Source: Zavarzinella formosa DSM 19928
GTDB taxonomy: Bacteria; Planctomycetota; Planctomycetia; Gemmatales; Gemmataceae
DNA: 64,000 nucleotides
Direction of reading: 5' to 3'
Assembly (NCBI RefSeq): GCF_000255705.1
Contig: NZ_JH636439.1
Coordinates: forward strand, 1,072,389 to 1,136,388
Below are positions 9,758-18,814 of this stretch, piece by piece; position 1 is the stretch's first letter; each line of letters opens with the position of its first letter. Below the pieces are notes generated by a model. The model saw only the letters and a program-made list of their open reading frames with translations. It did no database searches and was not told where the DNA came from. The position numbers and the translations under genes are program-made.

Positions 9758-10162
9758 TCACTTGCCCGCCAATTCAAAATCTTTGTTGTTCTTGCCGCTG
9801 ATCACATTGAATTTGAGTTCCGAACGGCTGTTGAACCGGGGAGGAACGGCTTCTTCAAGTTCCTCGGCACTGTTGGGCTTCGCCGGGCCTTTCCGGTTCT
9901 TGGGCCGGGGAGAGGTGATTTCCACTCTCGTCTCGCCCACGGCAACCTCTGCGGAATAGATCCCATTGGTGATCTGGGCGCCCGCCGTTGGCGAGTGTCC
10001 GTCAAGCGGCACGAAGCGAATCGAACCCGTCGTGAGTTCTTGCCCGTCAAGTGTGACCCGGCCGGAGACGATGCCGGTTTTCGGATCGCCGGACCCGCAA
10101 CCAAGCGCCAGTAATAGGGCTAAGAAAACGCTCGACCGGGAGGCGTCAAACAGAGAGATCAT
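9758..10162 (-). CDS. Small lipoprotein with carboxypeptidase-regulatory-like fold
   Basis: 134 aa. A lipobox LALGC (Cys22) ends the signal peptide. The mature part has the pattern GIVSGRVTLDGQELTTGSI then a Pro/Lys-rich stretch and a C-terminal strand, as in the short Ig-like or transthyretin-like lipoproteins that accompany DUF1559 genes in planctomycetes. It lies 21 nt downstream of the DUF1559 gene at 10184 and is probably co-transcribed. Function unknown; the same pairing recurs at 46185-47590 in this window. Confidence 0.75.
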   Translation of the reverse strand: MISLFDASRSSVFLALLLALGCGSGDPKTGIVSGRVTLDGQELTTGSIRFVPLDGHSPTAGAQITNGIYSAEVAVGETRVEITSPRPKNRKGPAKPNSAEELEEAVPPRFNSRSELKFNVISGKNNKDFELAGK

Positions 10163-10183
10163 GTTGATTCTTGGAAATCAGGT

Positions 10184-11119
10184 TTAGAAATTGGAGGAAG
10201 GCTCGCCTCCCGACATCGTGCCCAGCGCGCTCCAAATGCCGGATGAGATCGACTTGGGAGCAAATCGCACGCTTCCGTCGGCCAGCAGAACATTCACGCC
10301 CCCGGTGTGCCGGCTGCGGGCGGCCATTTGCCGGTTGCCTCCGTTGACACACGGCATGGCCGGGTCGGTGTAGGTCTGGCAGGTGTTGACATCGCTGACG
10401 CTGGAATTCGGTGTGTTGAGAGTCATGAAACCCGGTCCGGCGTGATCGTCATTGGTCATGTCGCCGCGATTGTCCACATCGTCGTCGCCTTTGCCGACGA
10501 GAATTTCGGACATCAATGCAGTGTTCGACAAGCCATCCGTGATGGCGGCAAACGGCGTCTGCCGGGGATTGGCGGTGTTGTCCTGGCTGTCATATCCGAA
10601 GATGCCGAACGAGGACGATGGCACCGGGATGGTCGTGGCCGACCGGGTCACATTCCCCCAACTAATGGCGTAATTCACCCGGACCCGATAGTAGCCGGGA
10701 CTGCTGTTGGTGGCCAGCGCGCCCGGCCGGTCACTGGGGCAATAATACAGCGGCACTTTCTGGCACAATGCGCCCGTGTAAACGTTAAAATCAATGTTGG
10801 GCGACTCGTAAAAATTCTTCGTGAAATCGTATTTGTTGGCTAATCCCGTCTGTTCGATGTAAGGGAACATGAAGGGAATCCATGTCTGACGCAAGGGCGA
10901 AGAGACGGCGCCGAGGGGCAATTTTCCGTTGGAATCGTGGTAATTATGAAACCCCAAACCCCATTGCTTGAGGTTATTGGTGCATTTCATGCGGTTGGCC
11001 GCCTCGCGAATCTTTTGGACGGCGGGGAGCAACAGACCAATCAGAATGGCAATGATGGCGATCACCACCAGCAGTTCAATCAAGGTGAATGCCGACCGAC
11101 GCGATGAAGGGCGAAACAT
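10184..11119 (-). CDS. DUF1559 prepilin-like protein
   Basis: 311 aa. The N-terminus carries a type IV prepilin/pseudopilin signal: basic leader, then [20 protein letters not shown] and [12 protein letters not shown]. The DUF1559 body follows, ending in the family's [17 protein letters not shown] motif (H-X9-DG). Members are expected to be cleaved and N-methylated by a prepilin peptidase and to assemble in or span the membrane; planctomycetes hold many copies. It precedes the lipoprotein gene at 9758 and is divergent from the amidohydrolase gene at 11268. Confidence 0.92.
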   Translation of the reverse strand: MFRPSSRRSAFTLIELLVVIAIIAILIGLLLPAVQKIREAANRMKCTNNLKQWGLGFHNYHDSNGKLPLGAVSSPLRQTWIPFMFPYIEQTGLANKYDFTKNFYESPNIDFNVYTGALCQKVPLYYCPSDRPGALATNSSPGYYRVRVNYAISWGNVTRSATTIPVPSSSFGIFGYDSQDNTANPRQTPFAAITDGLSNTALMSEILVGKGDDDVDNRGDMTNDDHAGPGFMTLNTPNSSVSDVNTCQTYTDPAMPCVNGGNRQMAARSRHTGGVNVLLADGSVRFAPKSISSGIWSALGTMSGGEPSSNF

Positions 11120-11267
11120 AAGGCCACACCTTTTGCCGGAAAAGTGGAATGTCGTTGCGGGGATTCGTGAGGTTAAGCGATCTTCGGCGAGGAGTCAATT
11201 CAAAAGCATTATCGGAATACCAGCGACGCTAACGCGGCAGGGCATTTCGTCAGACGGAGTCGAACAA

Positions 11268-12530
11268 ATGCACGGCGACAACTTGCGAATCCCTTTGCTC
11301 CGGGACCGTCATACGCATCCGCTCCTCTACGCCGCCCTCCATGAGGGCATCAATTTGAATGACGAAAGCGCCGACCCGGCGTGGACCAACGACGAACTTC
11401 GGAATCACACAATCCTTCGGATTCGTGAGCATGCCCGGCGCGGGCTTACCGGTTGGGCGGTGGCGCAAGGATGGAATAGCGGGCGTTATTCGCTTGCGAA
11501 GGAAGAGTTCGATGACCTGCCGCCGCTCGTTATTTTCAACCTGTCGCTGCATGATTTTGTCGTGAATGATGCCGGCCGGATGCTGCTCCGGCAAAACGAT
11601 TCTGAGGTGGCGGCCAATCTGGACGACCCGAACTGGGTTGAACGGAACTTGCGAAGGATCCTCAACGTCTTCGCCAACGAAGGGGCCTCGCCTGAACGGC
11701 TTCGGCGATTCTTCAGCTGGCTTTTGGTGACACACGGCGTTTTCCATGCGGAGGAAATGCTGCTTGTCGACGAAAGGGAAATCCGGTTGTTCGAGGAGGC
11801 CGGTCTTGTCGGGCGCACCCGGTTCTGGGCCGCGCCGGAGCAGTACGAAAAGCTCTCGCCCGACATTCAACAAAAGATCCACGGGATCAAGATGTTCACG
11901 GACGGCGCCTTGGGCGCTTGGACGGCCGCACTCAACCGGCCTTATCGGGAGTCGCCTCATCTGGGTTCATACCCACAAGGCATGCTGATGTATGAGTCTG
12001 ACGAACTCATTGGCATCCTTCGGCGATACCTTGGCACAGGCAAGCCAATCGCCCTGCACGCCATCGGCGACCACGCGATCGATCAAGTCGTCGCGGCGGT
12101 GGAAGCCGCCGGCCGGCCGGACTTGGGCGAGATCAGGATCGAACACGCCCAACTTATTTCCGAATCATCAGCGCGGCGGGCGAAAGCCTTGGGGATTCTG
12201 CTGTGCATGCAGCCGAACTTCTCGGACGACTCCGTCCACTACGACAAGCGGTTGCCGGAGAAGTATCCGGGGATGAATAATCCGTTTCGGATGTTGATCG
12301 ACCGGGTTGGCTATGTTCCCGGCAAGGATCTGCTGTTTGGTTCCGACGGAATGCCGCATGGCTTCCGAGAGGGACTTCGTCAGTCCCTCTTCCCTCGTTA
12401 CGAGAGCCAATCGCTGACGGTGGACGAGTTCGTGGCCGGGTACTGCATGCCGGACGACGGGAATGGTCGTATTGAAGTGCGGATCGATCCGAATGACAGA
12501 TCAGTTTCAGGGCGAGTGGTGATTGGATGA
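11268..12530 (+). CDS. Amidohydrolase family protein (family 3 / YtcJ-like)
   Basis: 420 aa from the ATG at 11268; upstream in-frame sequence is antisense to the DUF1559 leader and is not counted. Metal-ligand motifs are visible: HTH at residues 15-17, a KMFTDGALG loop near 206-214 (candidate bridging Lys), LHAIGDHA near 263, IEHAQL, and FGSDGMPHG near 357-365 with the catalytic Asp. These match amidohydrolase family 3 enzymes, which hydrolyse amides or related C-N bonds. It is shorter than most YtcJ proteins (over 500 aa) because the N-terminal beta-sandwich is nearly absent. Substrate unknown. Confidence 0.8.
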   Translation: MHGDNLRIPLLRDRHTHPLLYAALHEGINLNDESADPAWTNDELRNHTILRIREHARRGLTGWAVAQGWNSGRYSLAKEEFDDLPPLVIFNLSLHDFVVNDAGRMLLRQNDSEVAANLDDPNWVERNLRRILNVFANEGASPERLRRFFSWLLVTHGVFHAEEMLLVDEREIRLFEEAGLVGRTRFWAAPEQYEKLSPDIQQKIHGIKMFTDGALGAWTAALNRPYRESPHLGSYPQGMLMYESDELIGILRRYLGTGKPIALHAIGDHAIDQVVAAVEAAGRPDLGEIRIEHAQLISESSARRAKALGILLCMQPNFSDDSVHYDKRLPEKYPGMNNPFRMLIDRVGYVPGKDLLFGSDGMPHGFREGLRQSLFPRYESQSLTVDEFVAGYCMPDDGNGRIEVRIDPNDRSVSGRVVIG

Positions 12531-12606
12531 ATGACGGCCATTCCTCCGGACGATCCGCGGACGTCGATTGGCGGCGTCAATCGCGTCACTATCCGGGCCA
12601 ATTCTT

Positions 12607-15600
12607 TTACTTTTCGCTTTGGGCGATCACCAATAACACGGTGACCTCGTCCCAGAGGGCGAGGCTATCCATTCGCTCTTCATCGCTTATCTTGGCTAGT
12701 TCGGAAGGTTGGCGCAAGGCCGACAGGTCCGGGTCGGTTTGCAATTGGGTCAGCTTTCGTCGCACGAGTTCGCGGCTCTCTTCCGAAGCGCCATTCAAGA
12801 CCTTGGCCCATGTCGCGAGTTCCGCTCTCAGCCATTGCCTTGCCTGATCTCGCCAGTGTGACTTCGCCAGTTCACTGAGATTGGCCGCACCTTCTCCACG
12901 ACCACCGCCTGTCAGAGCGGCCGCGCGGGCGGCGAACAAACGAAGACGGCCAACATGGTCGTCAGCCAGACGCGGGTTGTCGGCGAAAGCGGCCATGTAT
13001 AATTGGGACAGTTCGCGTGAGCGGTTTTTGAACTGGCAAATGCCCGCAAGAGTCAGTCGCTCCTCGTTGTCTTGAGGTTGATGTTTCCCTTCGAGGAAGG
13101 CCGTCAGATTCGGGAGGATCATCCCCTCGGCTTCTCGACGGAGAATGTGGAAAATCCAACTGTCCTGTTCGGTGGCTTGACTTGGCCGCCAATCATACGC
13201 CGAAACAGCGGCCGCGAGCGTTTTTCGCGCCTCGACTGTTTGTCCGCTTTGATGCAAAGCCATTGCAAGAACAAGGCGAGGGGCGGGACCGAACACGCGG
13301 GCGGCATCGCCCCGCATTGTGGAAATAGCCCGGTCATAACGCCCCTGGCGATATTCTCCCAGCCCTTGGACGAACAAGAAGAACGGATAAGCTCCCCCGT
13401 ATGCCGACCGGTCTGCGGTCATGGCGAATGCGGCAAGAGCGGCGGCTTGCCGCATTTCGGTCTCCGTTCCTGACAGGAGCAAACACGTCCTCGCCGTTCG
13501 TTCCGCTTTGGTTGGAAGGCCCGTGTCACCAAACTTGGCAAGCAGAGCCTGCCGGGCGATGCGGTAGGCATCCTCCCGGCCCAGAAAAAGAAGATACTCG
13601 GCGTAACCGTACCAGCTATCATGATCCGCCGGATTGGCGGCAATCGCCGCAGGCCACACGGCCAGCGCCTCCTCTGTTTTCCCATGTCGGATCAGTGCGG
13701 ATCGAAGTATCTTTTGAGCCTCGGCATGCCTTGGCTCCGTGGCGACCGCCAGCCGGTATTCGGCAATCGCCTCCGCAGGCCGACCGGTGGCTTCAAGACT
13801 GAGGCCAAGAACAATATGTGGAGGGGCCGCGTTGGGATTGAGTCGAATGGTCTCGGGCGCGCGAGCAATGGCCTCCGCATGCCGGCCGGCTGTCATTAAT
13901 GACATGATGAGATTGTTCCAGACTCCGGGGGCGCCCGGATCGAGTCGCACCGCTTCCTGAAAGTAATCCACGGCCTCTTCGTTCCGCCCGGCCCGCCGCA
14001 ACACAATCCCGAGGTTGTTATGGATGAGGGCCGCCTCCGGCCGGACCGCGAGAGCCGCTTGATAAAAGCGAGTTGCCTCCTTTAAGTTGTCTTTCCGCAC
14101 ATATAGCTCGCCCAGGCGGATGTTTACCCAATAATCTTTGGGGTGGGCAAGTTGAATCTTTTTCAGAAACGGTATGGAATCTTCGCCAGACTCGTGCAAA
14201 TAAAGGGCGAGGTTCATCATTAAAGTAACGGACTGTTCGTCAGCCGGAGCGGCCAACGCTTCTTTGACAACTTTGGCGAGGGTGGCTTTTGATTTCACGG
14301 TCTTCGGATTGCGGGCCAAGTCCCTCCAGCCATCGGAGTACGCATCGGCTTGTTTCGCCACACTGAGCAGCCACAAGCGACGCCGCTGATCTTGGGCACA
14401 AAAGGCCCAATTGTCGATCGCTTCCACCAACGCCTTCTGTATGCTCGAAGCCCTGAGTTTCGCCGCGAATTCCTCAGCCGAATCGTTGACCTGGCCCAAG
14501 CCAGCCTCGCGGAAAACGGCCGCATATTCTTCATCAACTCGTGGAAACGAACTGGCGCCTCCGACCGTGTCCAACCCGTTTAAGCGGATTTTGTCCAGCC
14601 GGGAGGCGAGCGCCAGATTTTTCACCCCCTCGTCCATGCGGTTTCGCAAGGCGGCCGGTGTGCGGTCTCCCAGCCGGCCTTTCGCCCGTTCCAGTGCGGC
14701 ATAGGCTTCGGGCCATGAAGACTTCCCAAGAAACGCGTTCATTTCCTGTAAGTCTGCGTCAGCGGCTCTCGCCGTGGCCGCCCGTTCCGAGGTCAGCCAC
14801 AGACCGCCCCCCAAGGCCGCCAGTATCAACAGCATGCCAGCCGCCAGCGCCACAATCACCGCCGGTCGATGGCGAATTTGACGAAACATCCGCGCCAGCC
14901 GACCCTCCGGCCTCGCTGTGATCGCCTCTCCCTTCAAGAAACGATCAAGATCTTCCGACAACAAGGCGGCCGAGGAATAGCGATGTCCCGCTTCTTTGTG
15001 CAAACATTGAAGACATATCGTTTCCAAGTCGCGGGGAACTTTGTTGTTGAGCCGTGATGGCAATGCCGGATCTTGGGTAATCACCTGTCGAAATGTCTCG
15101 GCCGGGGTCTCCGCCCGGAATGGCGGGCGCCCGGTCAGCAATTCGTAGAGAATCGCCCCGAGGGCGTAAATATCCACGGCGGGTCCGACGGCGGCCGTTT
15201 GCCCTCGCGCCTGTTCCGGCGACATATAACTCGGCGTCCCGATGGCCGCGCCGGTTTGGGTCAGCCCCGCCTCACCGTCAAGTCTTCGGGCCAGCCCAAA
15301 GTCGGTGATTTTGGGAGCGCCATCGGCGGTGAGAAGGATATTCCCCGGCTTTAGGTCACGGTGGACGACTCCGCCCTGATGGGCAACTTCGACCGCCTTT
15401 GACAGCGTGGAGACCATTGTGGCGGCTTGTCGCGGTGACAAGGGTTTTCCCGCGAGCTTTTGAGCCAGGCATCCCCCTTCGACATACTCCATGGTGAAGT
15501 ACGCCCGTCCGTCTGTGTCGCCGATGTCATAAAGCTGCACGATATTCGGATGCCGCAGACAGGCCACCGCTTCCGCTTCCCGTTGGAAGCGGCTCCGTTC

Positions 15601-15948
15601 AGCTTGGCCGGCGTATGCTCCGGCGAGAGTCATTTTCAGCGCGACGGGGCGATTGAGTCGAAGGTGCCTGGCCCGGAAGACGACCCCCATCCCGCCACGC
15701 CCAAGCAACCCTTCCACCTCGTAGCCGGGGATTTGCGGGAGGGCGGTGTTCTCGGTGGAATAATCCCCCTCCGGGTCGGACGATGGCGGGAACATCGCGT
15801 CAAGATCGGCCTCCACCCGGCGCATTCGCCGCCAGCGATCCCGGACAACCGGCAGCAACTCCGGGCAATCGACGCACACTTCGTCCGGTGTGGCTTGCGA
15901 GTCGAGCAGTTCATCAAGCAACTGCCGCACTCGTGGGTCTTCAATCAT
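12607..15948 (-). CDS. Ser/Thr protein kinase with transmembrane segment and TPR array
   Basis: 1113 aa. The kinase domain covers about residues 74-340: glycine loop GRGGMGVV (83-90), catalytic Lys105, HRDLKPGN (196-203), DFG (216-218) and GTPSYMSPEQA. A membrane segment lies at 362-385. Beyond it, several TPR units are readable between about residues 590 and 790 (for example the AALIHNNLGIVLRRAGRNEEA unit), with further helical repeats after them. Topology therefore puts the kinase in the cytoplasm and the TPR part outside the membrane as a likely sensor or scaffold. The gene starts 12 nt downstream of the ECF sigma gene at 15961, an arrangement characteristic of the planctomycete ECF-STK groups, so the kinase may control or be controlled by that sigma factor. 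Confidence 0.93.
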   Translation of the reverse strand: MIEDPRVRQLLDELLDSQATPDEVCVDCPELLPVVRDRWRRMRRVEADLDAMFPPSSDPEGDYSTENTALPQIPGYEVEGLLGRGGMGVVFRARHLRLNRPVALKMTLAGAYAGQAERSRFQREAEAVACLRHPNIVQLYDIGDTDGRAYFTMEYVEGGCLAQKLAGKPLSPRQAATMVSTLSKAVEVAHQGGVVHRDLKPGNILLTADGAPKITDFGLARRLDGEAGLTQTGAAIGTPSYMSPEQARGQTAAVGPAVDIYALGAILYELLTGRPPFRAETPAETFRQVITQDPALPSRLNNKVPRDLETICLQCLHKEAGHRYSSAALLSEDLDRFLKGEAITARPEGRLARMFRQIRHRPAVIVALAAGMLLILAALGGGLWLTSERAATARAADADLQEMNAFLGKSSWPEAYAALERAKGRLGDRTPAALRNRMDEGVKNLALASRLDKIRLNGLDTVGGASSFPRVDEEYAAVFREAGLGQVNDSAEEFAAKLRASSIQKALVEAIDNWAFCAQDQRRRLWLLSVAKQADAYSDGWRDLARNPKTVKSKATLAKVVKEALAAPADEQSVTLMMNLALYLHESGEDSIPFLKKIQLAHPKDYWVNIRLGELYVRKDNLKEATRFYQAALAVRPEAALIHNNLGIVLRRAGRNEEAVDYFQEAVRLDPGAPGVWNNLIMSLMTAGRHAEAIARAPETIRLNPNAAPPHIVLGLSLEATGRPAEAIAEYRLAVATEPRHAEAQKILRSALIRHGKTEEALAVWPAAIAANPADHDSWYGYAEYLLFLGREDAYRIARQALLAKFGDTGLPTKAERTARTCLLLSGTETEMRQAAALAAFAMTADRSAYGGAYPFFLFVQGLGEYRQGRYDRAISTMRGDAARVFGPAPRLVLAMALHQSGQTVEARKTLAAAVSAYDWRPSQATEQDSWIFHILRREAEGMILPNLTAFLEGKHQPQDNEERLTLAGICQFKNRSRELSQLYMAAFADNPRLADDHVGRLRLFAARAAALTGGGRGEGAANLSELAKSHWRDQARQWLRAELATWAKVLNGASEESRELVRRKLTQLQTDPDLSALRQPSELAKISDEERMDSLALWDEVTVLLVIAQSEK

Positions 15949-15960
15949 GTGACGGGTTCC

Positions 15961-16584
15961 TCAAGTTTCGCCCGACTCAGGGTTCTCCTGAGCCGGGCGA
16001 AGATCGTCCAGCATGTCCGCCAACAGTTGCAACGCCCGACGCAGCCGCCGCTTCACCGTCATGGACGAGACTCCGAGCACTTGGGCCGCCTCGGGCTGTG
16101 TCATTCCCTGAATCCGCACCAAGTCGAATGCCTCTCTCTCATGCTCCGGCAATCGTTCAATCGCCTCCAGCATGCGACGGCCATCCGGAGTGATCCCGGA
16201 ATCGCTGCCATCAAATGCCGGCATTTGCCCGTCTTGCAATTCAACGGCGCGGGGCTGTTCATCCAAGCGTCGGGCCAGATCATTCAATTCCCACCGCATG
16301 TGCTGGGCGGCCAGGGCGAAGAACTGGCGCACGTTCGCGGGTCGGGCTTCTCGCAAGGCTTTGAGCAGGCGTTCCACCACGGAACTTAGCATCTCGTCGG
16401 CTTGCAGATTCAGCGGCGGGCGTGTCAGCCGGGGATAACTTCGATGCAAGAGAACGGCGCAAAGTTGATGCAGACGACGAACGGATCTTTCCAAAAGCGC
16501 CCGCACAACCGGTTCGGCGGGCGAATCACCGGCCAGTTCCACCAAATATCGTTGCACGGCGTCGGTGGTTTGTTCCGTGTTCAT
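15961..16584 (-). CDS. ECF-type RNA polymerase sigma factor (kinase-linked)
   Basis: 207 aa from the Met at 16584 (MNTEQTT). Region 2 contains LNLQADEMLSSVVERLLKAL and the FALAAQHMRWELNDLAR helix; region 4 has LPEHEREAFDLVRIQGMTQPEAAQVL followed by the recognition helix SSMTVKRRLRRAL. No anti-sigma gene is adjacent; instead the downstream gene is a membrane Ser/Thr kinase, so regulation by phosphorylation is likely, as proposed for ECF-STK groups of Planctomycetota. It is divergent from the OsmC gene at 16849. Confidence 0.88.
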   Translation of the reverse strand: MNTEQTTDAVQRYLVELAGDSPAEPVVRALLERSVRRLHQLCAVLLHRSYPRLTRPPLNLQADEMLSSVVERLLKALREARPANVRQFFALAAQHMRWELNDLARRLDEQPRAVELQDGQMPAFDGSDSGITPDGRRMLEAIERLPEHEREAFDLVRIQGMTQPEAAQVLGVSSMTVKRRLRRALQLLADMLDDLRPAQENPESGET

Positions 16585-16848
16585 GGCGACTCCCGTCCGC
16601 AAGGCGGCAATGGGTGATGATTATACGAAGGCCGCCTGTTACCCCGTCACGCTTGGTTAAACGACCGGGGAAGAGGCGAACAGGCCGCTTGGGGGAGGGG
16701 CGCCGGAGATGAACAACTTCCCATTTCCCGGTCCTTGAAGAGCCGCTGCACGGACTTGAAAAAGCCGCCGAGTTTGTTGTGCGTTTGCCTGCCGGGCTTT
16801 AATATCGCCCATGTCAGAAATGTGGAAACCATCACAGGAGAAACAGCA

Positions 16849-17280
16849 ATGAAGATCAATCGAACAGGATCGGTGTCATGGAAGGGTGGAATCAAGGATG
16901 GCAAGGGAGCCATCACCACCGAGAGCGGCGCGCTGACGGCTTACCCCTACGGATTCGCCAGTCGTTTTGAGGGGCAGAAAGGCAGCAACCCGGAGGAACT
17001 GATCGCCGCCGCCCATGCCGGCTGTTTCACAATGGCGCTTGCCCTGATTCTCGGGGAAGCCAAACTCACAGCTGAGCAGATGGACACCTCGGCGGTTGTC
17101 ACCTTGGAACAGGTCACGGATGGCTACGCCATCACTGCTGTCCATTTGACGCTCAAAGCCAAGATTCCCGGCGTGGATCAGGAGACTTTTGAAAAGCTTG
17201 CCGCCGCCGCCAAAGCCGGATGCCCGGTATCCAAACTCCTCAATACCAAGATCACACTCGACGCCACGCTGACGGCCTGA
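16849..17280 (+). CDS. OsmC family peroxiredoxin-like protein
   Basis: 143 aa. The start at 16849 has an AGGAG about 10 nt upstream. Both redox cysteines of the Ohr/OsmC fold are present: one in AAAHAGCFTMAL and one in AKAGCPVSKLL. The fold reduces organic hydroperoxides with thiols in the cytoplasm. The length and the SNPEELIAAAHAGC motif fit the OsmC subgroup rather than Ohr. It is followed after 36 nt by an SDR gene on the same strand, suggesting a small stress-related operon. Confidence 0.93.
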   Translation: MKINRTGSVSWKGGIKDGKGAITTESGALTAYPYGFASRFEGQKGSNPEELIAAAHAGCFTMALALILGEAKLTAEQMDTSAVVTLEQVTDGYAITAVHLTLKAKIPGVDQETFEKLAAAAKAGCPVSKLLNTKITLDATLTA

Positions 17281-17316
17281 CCACACACAAATGCCTTGCG
17301 GCACCGGAGAAATCAA

Positions 17317-18060
17317 ATGTCCAAAGAACTTGCGGGCAAAGTCGCCCTCGTCACCGGCGGTTCTCGCGGGATTGGCGCCGCGATTGTCAGACGTCTGGCG
17401 CAAGACGGCGCGCATGTCGCTTTCACATATGTCAGCCAGCCTGAGAAGGCCGCTGAAATGGCCAAGGCGGTTCAGACTCTTGGAGTCCGCGCGCTTGCCA
17501 TCCGCGCCGACAGTGTCGATCCGACGGCCGTCGTCGCGGCCGTCGAAAAAACGGCCTCCGAACTTGGCGGCCTCGATATTCTCGTCAACAACGCCGGAGT
17601 GGTGGCCGTCGCGCCAATCGAAGAATTTAAACTTGAAGACTTTGACCGGACAATGGCCATCAACGTGAGGGCGGTGTTCGTGGCCACACAGGCGGCGGTC
17701 CGTCACATGAAGGAAGGTGGTCGCGTCATCACCATCGGCAGTTGCAACGCCGACCGTATGCCTTTCGCCGGAGGCGCGGTGTATGCCATGAGCAAATCCG
17801 CGTTGGTGGGTTTGGTCAAGGGATTGGCCCGCGACCTCGGCCCGCGCGGCATCACCATCAACAACATCCAACCCGGCCCGGTGGACACCGACATGAACCC
17901 GGCCAATGGTCCTTCGGCTGAGGCACTGAAGGGATTCATGGCCCTGAAACACTACGGTCACGCGGAGGATGTCGCCGGGATGGTCGCTTATCTCGCCAAC
18001 TCCGGCGCCGGTTTCGTGACCGGAGCCAGCCTGACCATTGATGGCGGTTTCAATGCCTGA
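17317..18060 (+). CDS. SDR family oxidoreductase (FabG-like)
   Basis: 247 aa, a normal classical-SDR length. The NAD(P)-binding TGGSRGIGAAI lies at about residues 13-23, NNAGV near 88-92, and the catalytic Ser in ITIGSCN with YAMSK (Tyr and Lys four residues apart) near 151-155. The C-terminal TGASLTIDGGFNA is typical. A GGAGA precedes the start at 17317. The substrate is not evident; pairing with OsmC suggests detoxification rather than fatty-acid synthesis. Confidence 0.93.
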   Translation: MSKELAGKVALVTGGSRGIGAAIVRRLAQDGAHVAFTYVSQPEKAAEMAKAVQTLGVRALAIRADSVDPTAVVAAVEKTASELGGLDILVNNAGVVAVAPIEEFKLEDFDRTMAINVRAVFVATQAAVRHMKEGGRVITIGSCNADRMPFAGGAVYAMSKSALVGLVKGLARDLGPRGITINNIQPGPVDTDMNPANGPSAEALKGFMALKHYGHAEDVAGMVAYLANSGAGFVTGASLTIDGGFNA

Positions 18061-18172
18061 CCTCGCAGGCAAGAACCGCCCATCATTTGGGGCCAGTCAT
18101 CGCTTGGGGTTTTGCCAAAACGATCCTCTGGTTTCGATTCGCCAAGCGGGTTAGAATTTCACCGGAGGTTTC

Positions 18173-18781
18173 ATGCCGCTTCGCGATCATTTTCGGCCGC
18201 CTGTTAGCACCTTGGCTTCGTGGGAAGAATTGCATGGAGCGTGGCCCGGCCTGATCGCTTTTCGTCTGAATTCGATTCTCCCTCCCGAATACCGAAGCGG
18301 AATCAAAATTCATTTGGGAAATCTCGACACGGAAGAACTGACGCCGCCTGAATACGAAGTTCGAGTCTACGATCAACGCAAAACACGGCGATTGGTTGCC
18401 GCCGTCGAGATTGTCAGCCCTCGCAACAAAGACAGGGCCGAGAGCCGGGATGCGTTTGTCTCCAAATGTCACGCATTGTTGCAAGAAGAAGTTTGCGTGG
18501 TGATCGTCGATCCAGTCACGGAACGGTCGGCGAACTTATACGCAGAACTGGCTGATCGATTGGGGGCCAATGCCCCGACAATTGCCGGAAATTCAATTTA
18601 TGCCGTGTCCTGCCGCTCGTTGAGTTTTCGAGACCGGCATCGGGTGGAAGCATGGCAACACACCCTCGAAATCGGCTCGCCACTGCCAACTTTGCCGCTT
18701 TGGCTGACAGATAATCTCTATGTGCCATTGGAATTAGAAGCCACCTACGAAGACACTTGCCGGGGGCTTCGCATCGCGTGA
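18173..18781 (+). CDS. DUF4058 family protein
   Basis: 202 aa with a clean GGAGG 6 nt before the ATG. It starts MPLRDHFRPP and contains the conserved VAAVEIVSPRNKDR and FVSKCHALLQEEVCVVIVD segments, the hallmark of DUF4058. The EIVSPxNK motif resembles a PD-(D/E)xK-like core strand, but no activity is established. These proteins are abundant in cyanobacteria and planctomycetes. It stands alone, tail-to-tail with the MFS gene at 18815. Confidence 0.85.
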   Translation: MPLRDHFRPPVSTLASWEELHGAWPGLIAFRLNSILPPEYRSGIKIHLGNLDTEELTPPEYEVRVYDQRKTRRLVAAVEIVSPRNKDRAESRDAFVSKCHALLQEEVCVVIVDPVTERSANLYAELADRLGANAPTIAGNSIYAVSCRSLSFRDRHRVEAWQHTLEIGSPLPTLPLWLTDNLYVPLELEATYEDTCRGLRIA

Positions 18782-18814
18782 GCCATTGATCGCGCAAGCT
18801 CGATATCAGCACAT

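Noticed and set aside
16876-18072. A 398-codon reverse-strand frame over OsmC and SDR genes
   Set aside because: Both plus-strand genes are certain, and the antisense product shows no domain.
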